Positions 56,101 through 64,000 of a stretch of DNA of 64,000 nucleotides are shown piece by piece (the first letter of the stretch is position 1; every line of letters begins with the position of its first letter). Made by a program: the position numbers and the translations under genes. The notes beneath the pieces were generated by a model. It was not told where the DNA came from, ran no database searches, and worked only from the letters and a program-made list of their open reading frames with translations. The stretch spans positions 1 to 64,000 of the forward strand of contig JAEWWJ010000074.1 in the NCBI GenBank assembly GCA_023396415.1. Direction: 5' to 3'. This stretch comes from Bacteroidota bacterium. Its GTDB lineage: Bacteria; Bacteroidota; Bacteroidia; Bacteroidales; F082.

Positions 56101-57885
56101 CTAACTAACATACTTTCCGGTTTCAATCACCTTATCGGCAATGCGGCGGCGGGCTGCCACAGAATTGATCTGCTCCGATTTTGTGAAACGTTTCATGCCC
56201 ATCAACATGGCTTGACGTTCGTCGGCTTTGGCAAAAGCGTTCACGGCATCGCTTCCATGTTTATGAATCAAAGCAGCAACATCATAAAAATAAACATCAG
56301 CCATATCTTTCAGCAGATCAAGCGGTTTATCGGGATGAGTAAATTGTTGTTTTTCGATGCGCAGCAGCATAGATTCGGCAGCATAGGTGTAGCAAACCAT
56401 ATCAGCCAAATGCAGCATGATTTCTTGTTCATCGGCAAACTTATCCATGAAGTTTTGCACGGCAGCTCCGGCCACCATCAGAATGGCTTTTTTGAAATTG
56501 ACAATCATTTTCTTTTTGGCCTCGAAGTAATCGGTGCTGGTGGAGCCAAATTCGGGAATCCCCATCAGTTCTTTGGCAACAGCCATGGCGGGCTCGAGCA
56601 AATCAATTTCGCCTTTCATGGCTTTTTTAAGTAGCTCGCCGACAATCACCATGCGGTTGATTTCGTTGGTACCCTCAAAGATGCGGTTGATGCGCGAATC
56701 GCGATATGCACGCTCCACGGGCGTTTCGGCTGAATAACCCATGCCACCATAGATTTGAACGCCTTCGTCAACAATGTAATCCAGCACCTCGGAACCAAAC
56801 ACTTTGGCTATGGAGGCCTCAATGGCATATTGTCGCATGGCTTCCACCGATGCCAATCCTTTGTCCATGCCGCCGCCGGCAAGCGCCATGGTTGCGTCAT
56901 CAATATTTTGGCTCGCCCTGTAGGTAAGCGATTCGGCGGCGTAGTTGCGGATGTTCATTTCGGCCAGTTTGTGTTTGATAGCTCCAAAACCGGCAATAGC
57001 AGAGGTAAATTGTTTGCGTTCTTTGGCATAAGCCGTTGCATAGGCAATCACGCCTTTTCCTGCACCCACAGTTGCTCCTGATAGCTTGATGCGTCCAAGG
57101 TTGAGGATGTTAAGGGCAATTTTGAATCCGCCATTGCGCTCTCCCAAAAGGTTCTCGGCAGGCACTTTTACGTCTTCAAAATAAATTTGAACGGTAGAAG
57201 AACCTTTGATCCCCATTTTTTCTTCGTCAGGACCTAAGGTGATGCCTTTGGACGCTGCCTCAACGATAAACGCACTGAGGTTTTTGTCGTCGTTGATTTT
57301 TGCAAAAACTATTAAAACATCAGCAACGCCACCATTGGTGATCCAAATTTTTACACCGTTGAGGGTATAATAGCTTCCATCATCGCTGAGGATAGCCTTG
57401 GATTTGCCGGAGTTGGCATCGGAGCCTGCTTCGGCCTCAGTAAGACAGTAAGCTCCAATAAATTCGCCTGAAGCCAGCTTGGGGATGTATTTTTGTTTTT
57501 GGGCTTCGTTGCCATAATATAGGATGGGCAAAGTGCCGATGCCGGTATGTGCTGCAAAAGCCACAGCAAAACTAAAGCCCTTGCCCATTTCTTCGGTGGT
57601 GAGCATGGAGGTAACAAAATTTTGTCCAAAACCTTCGTAGGCCTCGGGAATAGCAATGCCAAGCAAACCCAGTTGCCCGGCCTCTTTAAGCAAGGAGGTC
57701 AATAATTTACGATCATGTTTTTCGAGTTGATCCATCTGTGGAACAACTTGTGTTTCGGTAAACTCACGACAGCTTTGGGCCATCATGCGTTGTTCTTCGT
57801 TGAATTCTTCAGGGATAAAAATATCCTGAGCAAGGGTTTCTTTTATCAAGAACTCACCTCCTTTAAGCATTTGTTTTTCTGACAT
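56101..57885 (-). CDS. fadE: Acyl-CoA dehydrogenase, FadE (long form)
   Basis: FAD enzyme of 594 residues, the same length as B. subtilis FadE (YusJ), introducing the 2,3-double bond in acyl-CoA. Motifs are YCLTEAEAGSDANSGKSKAI, KIWITNGGVADVLIVFAKI, LGRIKLSGATVGAGKGVIAYA and the catalytic Glu in INRIFEGTNEINRMVIVGELL. The extra C-terminal 190 residues typify the very-long-chain/long subgroup and add a helical domain. It is third in a fadN-fadA-fadE order found also in Bacillus, 31 bases downstream of the thiolase gene. Electrons would go to ETF encoded nearby. Confidence 0.94.
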   Translation of the reverse strand: MSEKQMLKGGEFLIKETLAQDIFIPEEFNEEQRMMAQSCREFTETQVVPQMDQLEKHDRKLLTSLLKEAGQLGLLGIAIPEAYEGFGQNFVTSMLTTEEMGKGFSFAVAFAAHTGIGTLPILYYGNEAQKQKYIPKLASGEFIGAYCLTEAEAGSDANSGKSKAILSDDGSYYTLNGVKIWITNGGVADVLIVFAKINDDKNLSAFIVEAASKGITLGPDEEKMGIKGSSTVQIYFEDVKVPAENLLGERNGGFKIALNILNLGRIKLSGATVGAGKGVIAYATAYAKERKQFTSAIAGFGAIKHKLAEMNIRNYAAESLTYRASQNIDDATMALAGGGMDKGLASVEAMRQYAIEASIAKVFGSEVLDYIVDEGVQIYGGMGYSAETPVERAYRDSRINRIFEGTNEINRMVIVGELLKKAMKGEIDLLEPAMAVAKELMGIPEFGSTSTDYFEAKKKMIVNFKKAILMVAGAAVQNFMDKFADEQEIMLHLADMVCYTYAAESMLLRIEKQQFTHPDKPLDLLKDMADVYFYDVAALIHKHGSDAVNAFAKADERQAMLMGMKRFTKSEQINSVAARRRIADKVIETGKYVS

Positions 57886-57916
57886 GGTTTTGTATTTTTA
57901 ATGTTGAAATTTGGGT

Positions 57917-59089
57917 TTAGAAACGTTCAAAAATTCCGGCTGCACCTTGCCCGGTTCCAATGCACATGGTCACCATGCCATATTTTTGATTGCGTCTTTT
58001 TAATTCATTGAGGATTTGAACCGTGAGTTTTGCCCCGGTTGCACCAAGTGGATGGCCTAAAGCAATGGCTCCTCCATTGACGTTTACTTTTTCGGGATCA
58101 ATTCCTAAGTCGCGAATCACGGCGATGCTTTGGGTAGCAAAGGCTTCGTTGAGTTCAATCAAAGCAATATCGGACAACGACATGCCACTGTGCTTTAGCA
58201 CTTTAGGAATGGCAGCCAAAGGTCCAACTCCCATCTTATAAGGTTCAACACCGGCCACTTGATAATCAACAAGTCGTGCAATGGGTGTGAGTTGGTACTG
58301 TTTCAGAATTTTTTCGGAAACCACCAAAACAAATGCTGCGCCATCCGACATTTGAGAGGAGTTGCCCGCAGTAGAAGTGCCATTGGCGGCAAAAGCAGGC
58401 TTTAGTTTTGCTAATCCTTCGAGGGTGGTGCCTTTGCGTGGACCTTCATCTACATCGAAGGTATAACTTCGGCTCATCATTTTGCCTTGATCGAAATAGT
58501 TTTCATTCACCTGAATCGGCACCAGCTCATCTTTAAATTTCCCTTCAGCTTGGGCTTTGAGGGCTTTGTTGTGGGAGGCTACAGCGAAAACATCTTGATC
58601 TTCACGGCTGACATTGTATTCTTTGGCCACCATTTCCGAGGTGAGGCCCATGCCCATAAACCACTTGGGATGATGTAGGGCAGCTGTGGGATTGGGAACC
58701 TGTCGCCAGCCTCCCATATTGATCATTGACATGGTTTCGGCTCCACCTGCAATCACCACGTCGGCAATACCCGCACTGATTTTGGCAGAGGCAATGGCGA
58801 TGGATTCAAGGCCCGAGGCGCAATAGCGGTTAATGGTCGAGCCCGGTACTTCAACAGTATCGAGTGCCATCAGCGAAAGCAAGCGACCCATATTGAATCC
58901 TGTCTCGGCTTCGGGAAAAGCATTTCCTACCACAAGGTCGTCAATGCTTTTGGTTTCGATCATAGGAAAATCAGCCATCAAACGGCGAATTACTGCAACA
59001 GCAATGTCATCCGGTCTTACAAATCGGAGGCTTCCTCGTGGAGCTTTGCCAATGGGCGAACGGTAGCCGCCAACAATATATGCATTCAT
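57917..59089 (-). CDS. fadA: Acetyl-CoA C-acyltransferase (thiolase), FadA
   Basis: Degradative thiolase, the last step of each beta-oxidation cycle: cleaves 3-ketoacyl-CoA into acetyl-CoA and shortened acyl-CoA. The 390-residue protein has the nucleophilic Cys in NRYCASGLESIAIA, the His in NGGAIALGHPLGATGAKLTV and the second Cys in MCIGTGQGAAGIFERF. The start AYIVGGYRSPIGKAPRGSL is typical. It is between fadN (29 bases upstream) and fadE, one transcription unit by spacing. Confidence 0.96.
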   Translation of the reverse strand: MNAYIVGGYRSPIGKAPRGSLRFVRPDDIAVAVIRRLMADFPMIETKSIDDLVVGNAFPEAETGFNMGRLLSLMALDTVEVPGSTINRYCASGLESIAIASAKISAGIADVVIAGGAETMSMINMGGWRQVPNPTAALHHPKWFMGMGLTSEMVAKEYNVSREDQDVFAVASHNKALKAQAEGKFKDELVPIQVNENYFDQGKMMSRSYTFDVDEGPRKGTTLEGLAKLKPAFAANGTSTAGNSSQMSDGAAFVLVVSEKILKQYQLTPIARLVDYQVAGVEPYKMGVGPLAAIPKVLKHSGMSLSDIALIELNEAFATQSIAVIRDLGIDPEKVNVNGGAIALGHPLGATGAKLTVQILNELKRRNQKYGMVTMCIGTGQGAAGIFERF

Positions 59090-59118
59090 AGTTGTATATT
59101 CTTTGGTTTGTGAATCAA

Positions 59119-61521
59119 TTAATTACGAAGAATTTTACCCGACATAATAAGGCTCTGCATTCTTTCAAGTGTTTTGCGTTGTGTGCACAATTCGACAAAG
59201 GCTTTGCGTTCGAGGTTCAGCAGATATTGTTCGGTGACGGGAGTAAGGGCTTGCGAAAGGTTGCCACCGGCAAGAACAAATCCCAGCTTTTCGGCAATAA
59301 GCTTGTCATGTTCGCTCATGTATTCGGCTGTGGTATAGCCATCTGCGCCAACGTAAACCATCCCGAGTGCTTCGTTGCCCAATACCTTGATATCGGTGCG
59401 TTCAACCGGACGTGAATAGCCTTTTTCAACCATGTTGAGTGCGGTTTTTTTGGCATAGGCCAACTGTTGGGCGCGGCTTACAATCACCTCATCCACGCCG
59501 GGGCGTAAATATCCGAGGTCGAAAGCTTCATAGGCTGAGGTGGAAACTTTTGCCTGCGCAATGCTGAGATACCTTTGCAGGAAAGCATTCGTGCGCACAT
59601 CGCCTTCTTGCAACTCATCCGAAAGGCGAAGGGCAAATTCTTTAACGCCACCACCACCGGGGATAAGTCCTACACCAAACTCAACCAATCCCATATAGGT
59701 TTCGGCATGGGCAATCACTTTGTCAGCGTGCATACACACCTCGCAACCGCCACCCAAGGTCATGCCGTGAGGTGCTGCCACCACCGGAATGGAAGAGTAG
59801 CGCAGGCGCATGGTGGTTTTTTGGAACCATTGAACGGCCATGTCTAACTCTTCATACTCTTGCTCAATGGCAAACATATAAATCATACCCACATTGGCTC
59901 CTGCCGAAAAATGCTCACCTTCGTTGGAAATCACTAAAGCTGAATATTCGGCTTCGGCCAGATCAAGGGCTTTGTTCAAGCCTTCGAGCACACCGGCACC
60001 AATGGTGTTCATCTTGGTGTGAAATTCAATGTTCAATACACCATCGCCGAGATCATAGATGGTGGTGTCGTTGTTTTTCCAGACAATGCTGCTGCTGCGT
60101 AAAGCCTCTAAAGAGATGGTTTTTTCTTGTCCCGGAATCAGCTCATATTGTTGGCTTTGTGGATCATAATAGTATTTTTTGCCTGCTTCGAGCTTATAAA
60201 AGCTTTGGATACCATTTGCCAGCATGGTTTTCACCCATTCTGCGGCAGGTTTTTGAACTTTTTCCATAGCCTCAACTGCTGCGGCAACACCCACGGCATC
60301 CCAGGTTTGAAATGGGCCCAACTTCCAGCCGAAACCGGCATTCATAGCATCATCCACTTTGTAGATCGCATCGGTAATTTCGGGGATGCGGTTGGAAACA
60401 AAAGCGAAGAGGCTGTAGAAAGAGCTGCGGTAAAAATCACCGGCTTTGCCCTTATCTTTGATCAGAATAGGCATTCTTTCGGCCACATTTTCTATGCTTT
60501 TGGTTTGTTCAAAAACGGAGAATTTGGGTTTGGGACTTTCCTGATATTCCAGGGTATTGAGGTTGAGGTCAAGAAATTTCTTTTTGCCGTCTTCAACAAC
60601 TTTTTTGAAAAACCCCTGCTTGGTTTTGTCGCCTAGCCAGCGGTTATCTAACATCTTTTGTAGGTAGGGTGGGATGTTAAATGCTGCCGAGGATTCATCG
60701 TTGGTGAGGTTACGGACGTTGTCGGCTACATGCACCAAAGTATCTAAACCCACGATGTCGGCTGTGCGAAAAGTTGCTGATTTGGCCCGTCCAATCACCG
60801 GACCGGTGAGCTTATCAATTTCAGGAATAGTAAGTCCCAACTCAAGCACATGATTAAAAAGTTCCATAATAGCAAAAGTTCCCACTCTATTGGCGATAAA
60901 AGCAGGGGTGTCTTTAGCTAAAACCGCTGTCTTTCCTAAGAACCTATTCGCATAATCAGCCAAAAATTCAATCACCTCGGGATCGGTGAAAGAGGTGGGG
61001 ATGATCTCGAAAAGCTGGAGGTATCGAGGCGGGTTGAAGAAGTGGGTGCCACAAAAATGCTTCTTGAAATCATTGCTTCGGCCTTCAGCCATTTTTTCAA
61101 CGGAGATGCCGGAGGTGTTGGAGGTGACAAGGGTTCCGGGTTTGCGGAGGCGATCCACCTTTTCGAACACTTGCTGTTTGATGTCCAAGCGTTCCACTAC
61201 CACCTCAATCACCCAATCGCAGTCTTTGATCAGGTGAAGGTCGTCGTCGAAGTTGCCGGTGGTGATGCGGGAGGCAAATTCGGTTTTGTAGATGGGCGAT
61301 GGCTTCGATTTTAAAGCTGCAGCCAGGGCATTGTCCACAATGCGGTTGCGAACTTTTTTGTTGCTCAGGCTCAATCCCTTGGCGGTTTCTTCTTCTGTCA
61401 AAGTGCTGGGTACAATATCTATCAGCAATACTTGCAGACCGATATTGGCAAAATGACAGGCGATGCCCGAACCCATTACTCCCGAGCCCAGCACCGCAAT
61501 TTTTTTAATCCTACGTTTCAT
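59119..61521 (-). CDS. fadN: 3-hydroxyacyl-CoA dehydrogenase / enoyl-CoA hydratase fusion (FadN type)
   Basis: Two-step enzyme of beta-oxidation: hydrates 2-enoyl-CoA and oxidises the 3-hydroxy product with NAD+. The 800-residue protein has the dehydrogenase first (Rossmann AVLGSGVMGSGIACHFANIG at 10-29; HFFNPPRYLQLFEIIPTSFT near 166). The hydratase domain follows at about 480-720 (GEHFSAGANVGMIY, GMTLGGGCEVCMHADKVIA, LVEFGVGLIPGGGGVKEFAL). This domain order matches B. subtilis FadN (789 residues) rather than E. coli FadB. It opens the fadN-fadA-fadE set, 93 bases downstream of the MarR regulator. Confidence 0.95.
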   Translation of the reverse strand: MKRRIKKIAVLGSGVMGSGIACHFANIGLQVLLIDIVPSTLTEEETAKGLSLSNKKVRNRIVDNALAAALKSKPSPIYKTEFASRITTGNFDDDLHLIKDCDWVIEVVVERLDIKQQVFEKVDRLRKPGTLVTSNTSGISVEKMAEGRSNDFKKHFCGTHFFNPPRYLQLFEIIPTSFTDPEVIEFLADYANRFLGKTAVLAKDTPAFIANRVGTFAIMELFNHVLELGLTIPEIDKLTGPVIGRAKSATFRTADIVGLDTLVHVADNVRNLTNDESSAAFNIPPYLQKMLDNRWLGDKTKQGFFKKVVEDGKKKFLDLNLNTLEYQESPKPKFSVFEQTKSIENVAERMPILIKDKGKAGDFYRSSFYSLFAFVSNRIPEITDAIYKVDDAMNAGFGWKLGPFQTWDAVGVAAAVEAMEKVQKPAAEWVKTMLANGIQSFYKLEAGKKYYYDPQSQQYELIPGQEKTISLEALRSSSIVWKNNDTTIYDLGDGVLNIEFHTKMNTIGAGVLEGLNKALDLAEAEYSALVISNEGEHFSAGANVGMIYMFAIEQEYEELDMAVQWFQKTTMRLRYSSIPVVAAPHGMTLGGGCEVCMHADKVIAHAETYMGLVEFGVGLIPGGGGVKEFALRLSDELQEGDVRTNAFLQRYLSIAQAKVSTSAYEAFDLGYLRPGVDEVIVSRAQQLAYAKKTALNMVEKGYSRPVERTDIKVLGNEALGMVYVGADGYTTAEYMSEHDKLIAEKLGFVLAGGNLSQALTPVTEQYLLNLERKAFVELCTQRKTLERMQSLIMSGKILRN

Positions 61522-61614
61522 ACGCTTTGTTTTATTTTCCTTCTTGAGAAGGGTTGAATGTTTGTAATTGTCTTTTATATGGTTAAAAATGAGTTAATTG
61601 TGTTTGTTTTTGGC

Positions 61615-62091
61615 TCATAGGTGGAGCAATGCAGAGGAATCATTGTCTGCCACACCGGTCAAACGTTGCACTTCATTTGCTGCTTCGGTTTTGATGGCCA
61701 AGCACACTTTTGTGAAGATTTTCATTTCTTCCTCGGTGATGACGCTTTCAACCTTTTTGTTGAAATCAATCACCACTTGACGCACTTTTTTTCGCAAGGC
61801 CACACCTGTTTCGGTGAGAAAAATATGTACCACACGCTTGTCGTCTTTGTCTTTTACACGGTAGATCAACTCATCGTCTTCCATTGTCTTCAGCAGTCGC
61901 GATAGGCTGGTGATTCCCATTCCCATCATGGGCGCAATACGTGTGGCGGCAACTCCTTGTTGGGGTACGTTCAATAGAACGTAGGCCACACCTTGGGTGG
62001 TGCCTTTTTCAGCTGCCAACAGGTTGTACATCCGCCGCATGGCAAACAAGGCCGAGCGGATATGAGAATCAATGCTTTCTTGTATCTTCAT
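61615..62091 (-). CDS. MarR-family transcriptional regulator
   Basis: A 158-residue dimeric winged-helix regulator. The HTH core is GVAYVLLNVPQQGVAATRIA, with ITSLSRLLKTMEDDELIYRV and the wing KDKDDKRVVHIFLTETG, all typical of MarR. It is the first gene before fadN-fadA-fadE and is therefore the likely fatty-acid-responsive repressor of the operon; in Bacillus a TetR protein (FadR) does this job, so the regulator type differs. Its promoter region holds a perfect 17-bp palindrome (62121-62137) that may be its operator. Ligand unknown. Confidence 0.92.
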   Translation of the reverse strand: MKIQESIDSHIRSALFAMRRMYNLLAAEKGTTQGVAYVLLNVPQQGVAATRIAPMMGMGITSLSRLLKTMEDDELIYRVKDKDDKRVVHIFLTETGVALRKKVRQVVIDFNKKVESVITEEEMKIFTKVCLAIKTEAANEVQRLTGVADNDSSALLHL

Positions 62092-62116
62092 TCAATTATT
62101 TATTATGCACGCATTG

Positions 62117-62148
62117 CAAATATAAAAGCATTTTATACTTTTACGCAA
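62117..62148 (-). promoter_or_regulatory. Promoter of the marR-fadNAE operon (TTG / TATATTTG)
   Basis: On the minus strand TATATTTG (62117-62124) is preceded by TTG (62146-62148) after 21 bases. The -7 octamer with its flank (gcaaatataaaag on the + strand) is identical to that of the norC promoter. Confidence 0.6.
62121..62137. promoter_or_regulatory. 17-bp perfect palindrome, likely MarR operator
   Basis: TATAAAA-GCA-TTTTATA, arms of 7 with a 3-base centre, lying across the -7 element and spacer of the operon promoter. MarR repressors often bind such sites. Confidence 0.6.
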
Positions 62149-62155
62149 CCGTTTG

Positions 62156-62188
62156 TTGTGAAAAAATAACATTGTTTATTTTTCACAA
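62156..62188. promoter_or_regulatory. Inverted repeat TTGTGAAAAA-N13-TTTTTCACAA
   Basis: Perfect 10-bp arms separated by 13 bases, between the marR promoter and the divergent NMO-type gene. It could be a second regulator site or a hairpin. Confidence 0.5.
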
Positions 62189-62314
62189 GGCTTTAAAATC
62201 ACATCAAACCCTTGTTAAGGTTGGCTTAGCTGACTTTTGAAGATAAAAATGGTTGGGTTTGACGGTACAGGAAGTTGCGGTACAAAGGTGTTTAAACAAT
62301 TGAAAAAGGAGCTT

Positions 62315-63298
62315 ATGTCAACAATTCAACTCACTACAATGCTCGGAATTGACCTGCCGGTGATGGTGGCACCCATGTTTTTGGTGTCGAACAGCGAAAT
62401 GGTTATTGCTGCTTTGGCCGCAGGAGGCACTGCCGCCATTCCGGCCTTAAATTTCCGCACTGATGCTGCTTTGCGGGAGGCGGTGGCACAAATCAGGCAG
62501 CAAACTGACAAGCCTTTTGGGTTTAATCTTATCGTCAACAAGTCGAACCCGCGCTATCCACGTCAGTTGGAAACTTTATGTGAGCTCAAAGTTGATTATA
62601 TCATCACTTCTCTTGGTAGTCCTGAACTGGTGATACAGAAATGTAAACCGTTAGGGATAAAAGTGTTCTGCGATGTGGTCAACCTCGATTACGCCCTTAA
62701 GGTGGAGCGCTTGGGTGCTGACGCGGTGATAGCCGTGGGAAGCGAAGCAGGTGGCCATTGCGGCCCTGTTTCCAACAAAATTCTCATTCCTGAGTTGGTG
62801 AAGCAGTGTAAAATTCCGGTTATTGCTGCCGGTGGGATAGGCTCCGGGAGTCAAATTCAAGAACTGCTTGATTGGGGAGCTAGCGGGGTTTCGGTGGGAA
62901 CCATTTTCATTGCTTCGGAAGAGGCTCCGGTTTCTATGGAATACAAACAAGCTTTGGTGGACTACAGCAGCCGCGATATAGTACTGAGCAGTAAGCTCTC
63001 GGGCAGTCCGCTCACGGTAATCAACACGCCTTATGTGCAACAAATTGGCACCAAAGCCGGCCTTTTGGAGCGATGGATGAAACGCCACAAATGGATGAAG
63101 AAATACCTCAAGATGTTGATTTTTGTCAGAGGGATGAAAAAAATTGAAAAGGCTGCTTTTTCGGCTACCTATCAAACCGTTTGGGTGGCAGGCCCATCGG
63201 TTGATTATGTAAAAGCAGTGCGCCCATTGAAGGTGATTATGAAAGAACTGGAAGACGGATTAAAAAAGAACACAAAAAACACTATTGCCGGGCTTTGA
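62315..63298 (+). CDS. Nitronate monooxygenase-type flavoprotein (second copy)
   Basis: A 327-residue FMN TIM-barrel protein of the NMO family, paralogous in type to the gene at 52464. Motifs are LPVMVAPMFLVSNSEMVIAA, GFNLIVNKSN, the His motif AVGSEAGGHCGP and VIAAGGIGSGSQIQELLDWGA with VSVGTIF. It has a longer C-terminal tail with basic residues (RWMKRHKWMKKYLK). It is divergent from the MarR gene and convergent with a 2Fe-2S ferredoxin gene (gap of three bases). Activity may be nitronate oxidation or an acyl-CoA-related reduction; undecided. The start at 62315 (MSTIQLTTMLGIDLPVMV) is typical; upstream codons are unsupported. Confidence 0.85.
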   Translation: MSTIQLTTMLGIDLPVMVAPMFLVSNSEMVIAALAAGGTAAIPALNFRTDAALREAVAQIRQQTDKPFGFNLIVNKSNPRYPRQLETLCELKVDYIITSLGSPELVIQKCKPLGIKVFCDVVNLDYALKVERLGADAVIAVGSEAGGHCGPVSNKILIPELVKQCKIPVIAAGGIGSGSQIQELLDWGASGVSVGTIFIASEEAPVSMEYKQALVDYSSRDIVLSSKLSGSPLTVINTPYVQQIGTKAGLLERWMKRHKWMKKYLKMLIFVRGMKKIEKAAFSATYQTVWVAGPSVDYVKAVRPLKVIMKELEDGLKKNTKNTIAGL

Positions 63299-63301
63299 TA
63301 T

Positions 63302-63622
63302 TTATTTGTCAAACAGTTGACCCCAAAAGCCTTTGCCTTTCACAACGGAAATGTCGTGGGTAACTTTTACTTGGCACGAAAGACGCAAACCTTTTTCAAG
63401 ATGATGGGGTGGGAGGTTCAGGCGCATTTTTTCTATGCTGGTAAGCGGTGGTTGAGTACCGATGATTTTTACTGCACAAGTTCCACAACTGCCTATGCCA
63501 CAGCAGTTAAAAGATTTTGAATTGCCATTGTGGGGATGGAGGTCGTGTTCTATCAGCACATGCCGTAAGTTGGCTCCTTTTTCGCAAACGATTTTGGTTC
63601 CGTGGTAATCAATTAAAGGCAT
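63302..63622 (-). CDS. 2Fe-2S ferredoxin
   Basis: A 106-residue electron carrier of plant/adrenodoxin-like type. Cluster ligands are Cys41, Cys46 and Cys49 (CGIGSCGTCAV) and Cys83 (RLSCQVKV); an additional Cys40 precedes. The fold begins LIDYHGTKIVCEKGANLRHVL. Partner could be the flavin reductase at 20.4 kb or another oxidoreductase; the neighbour NMO-type gene converges with a gap of only three bases. No signal peptide, so cytoplasmic. Confidence 0.9.
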   Translation of the reverse strand: MPLIDYHGTKIVCEKGANLRHVLIEHDLHPHNGNSKSFNCCGIGSCGTCAVKIIGTQPPLTSIEKMRLNLPPHHLEKGLRLSCQVKVTHDISVVKGKGFWGQLFDK

Positions 63623-63741
63623 TTTGTTTTTTGGCTTTCCCTACTAACAGCTTACAAATCATTTTGTTTGATAAAAAAGTAAATTTACCCGACTGTCGGC
63701 CGCCATTTACCGACTTGTTTCGCCTATTGGCCGAAAAACTA

Positions 63742-63772
63742 TTGGAGACCCAAGGCTATGGGTCTATATTTG
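63742..63772 (+). promoter_or_regulatory. Promoter (TTG / TATATTTG) of the terminal membrane-protein gene
   Basis: TTG at 63742-63744 is followed after 20 bases by TATATTTG at 63765-63772, an exact -7 consensus, 45 bases before the ATG at 63818. Confidence 0.6.
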
Positions 63773-63817
63773 CCCTATCGTTTAACAGAAACATCATTTA
63801 TTAAATACACTTTTAAC

Positions 63818-64000
63818 ATGGAAACAAAAAAAACTTCACTCGACAGACGCATGGTTGCGGGATTGTTGTTGATTATAGCCGGCGGGCTTCTCCTTCTCGA
63901 TTCACTTGGAATGATCTCTTTCGACTTGCGCCATTACCTCATTTCATGGAAAACACTACTGATCTTCATTGGTATCATCAGTTTGAGCAGCCGCGAAAAA
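63818..64000 (+). CDS. Small membrane protein (LiaF/DUF5668-like), cut by the window end
   Basis: The first 61 residues are visible: METKKTSLDRRMVAGLLLII followed by AGGLLLLDSLGMISFDLRHY and a second helix LISWKTLLIFIGIISL. The pattern of a short basic start and two closely spaced hydrophobic helices with GGLLLLDSLG is like the LiaI/LiaF/DUF5668 transmembrane module, which is linked to envelope-stress sensing in several phyla. The gene has no stop before 64000, so the C-terminal part and function are unseen. A consensus promoter precedes it. Confidence 0.75.
   Translation, partial: METKKTSLDRRMVAGLLLIIAGGLLLLDSLGMISFDLRHYLISWKTLLIFIGIISLSSREK

Noticed and set aside
61535..61550. ccttcttgagaagg small palindrome before fadN
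   Set aside because: Only six pairs with a two-base centre and no T run; too weak to call.
1..64000. CRISPR array, prophage, insertion sequence or tRNA
   Set aside because: No regularly spaced repeat arrays, transposase, integrase or tRNA-like sequences were seen on either strand.

Overview
The window is chromosomal DNA of a member of the Bacteroidota (class Bacteroidia is likely; nothing here fixes the genus). Several signs agree. Secreted proteins carry type IX secretion (T9SS) C-terminal sorting domains. Promoters match the Bacteroidota -7 element TAnnTTTG, some with an upstream TTTG. The family set is also typical: S46 dipeptidyl peptidase, C69 dipeptidase, TPR-membrane-HTH regulators, RibF, RadA and PheS. 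I see no tRNA, rRNA, CRISPR array, prophage or transposase.

Layout. 1-4.5 kb: a TPR/HTH regulator with a possible N-terminal frameshift, a T9SS-exported CotH-kinase-like protein, and a 6-pyruvoyltetrahydropterin-synthase-type enzyme. 4.5-6.5 kb: a gene-poor accessory patch holding one AAA/DUF4143-type ATPase enclosed by near-identical 52-bp direct repeats. 6.5-10.6 kb: secreted proteins of unknown role, including two beta-propellers. 10.8-13.6 kb: thioesterase, MscL, an Rrf2 regulator with Fe-S ligands, threonine aldolase. 13.7-19.3 kb: a complete cytochrome-c nitric oxide reductase locus (norC-norB, terminator, norQ-norD-norE and a COX4-like subunit). An operator-like dyad in its leader resembles one over the Rrf2 promoter. 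19.3-25.5 kb: RlmN, a flavin reductase, a YyaL-type protein, and a peroxide-defence group (Dps, peroxiredoxin, divergent OxyR).

25.5-49.2 kb is mixed housekeeping and surface genes: an exported nuclease/phosphatase, PabB/PabC, a DPP11-type peptidase, RadA, a Tyr/His-rich secreted protein interrupted by an in-frame stop, C69 peptidase, RibF, Asd, PheS, cyclophilin, large T9SS-type proteins and a second TPR/HTH regulator. 49.4-62.1 kb is a fatty-acid beta-oxidation cluster. A MarR regulator precedes a fadN-fadA-fadE set; then come a DUF4442 protein, acyl-CoA ligase, a nitronate-monooxygenase-type flavoprotein, a short-chain acyl-CoA dehydrogenase and EtfBA. Together these activate fatty acids, oxidise them and pass electrons to ETF. 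A second nitronate-monooxygenase-type gene, a 2Fe-2S ferredoxin and the start of a membrane protein close the window.

Most promising for follow-up: the repeat-bounded ATPase cassette (4984-6288), the putative Rrf2-nor circuit, and the Gln-to-stop interruption at 33708. All positions and motif matches were read by eye; no database search was run.
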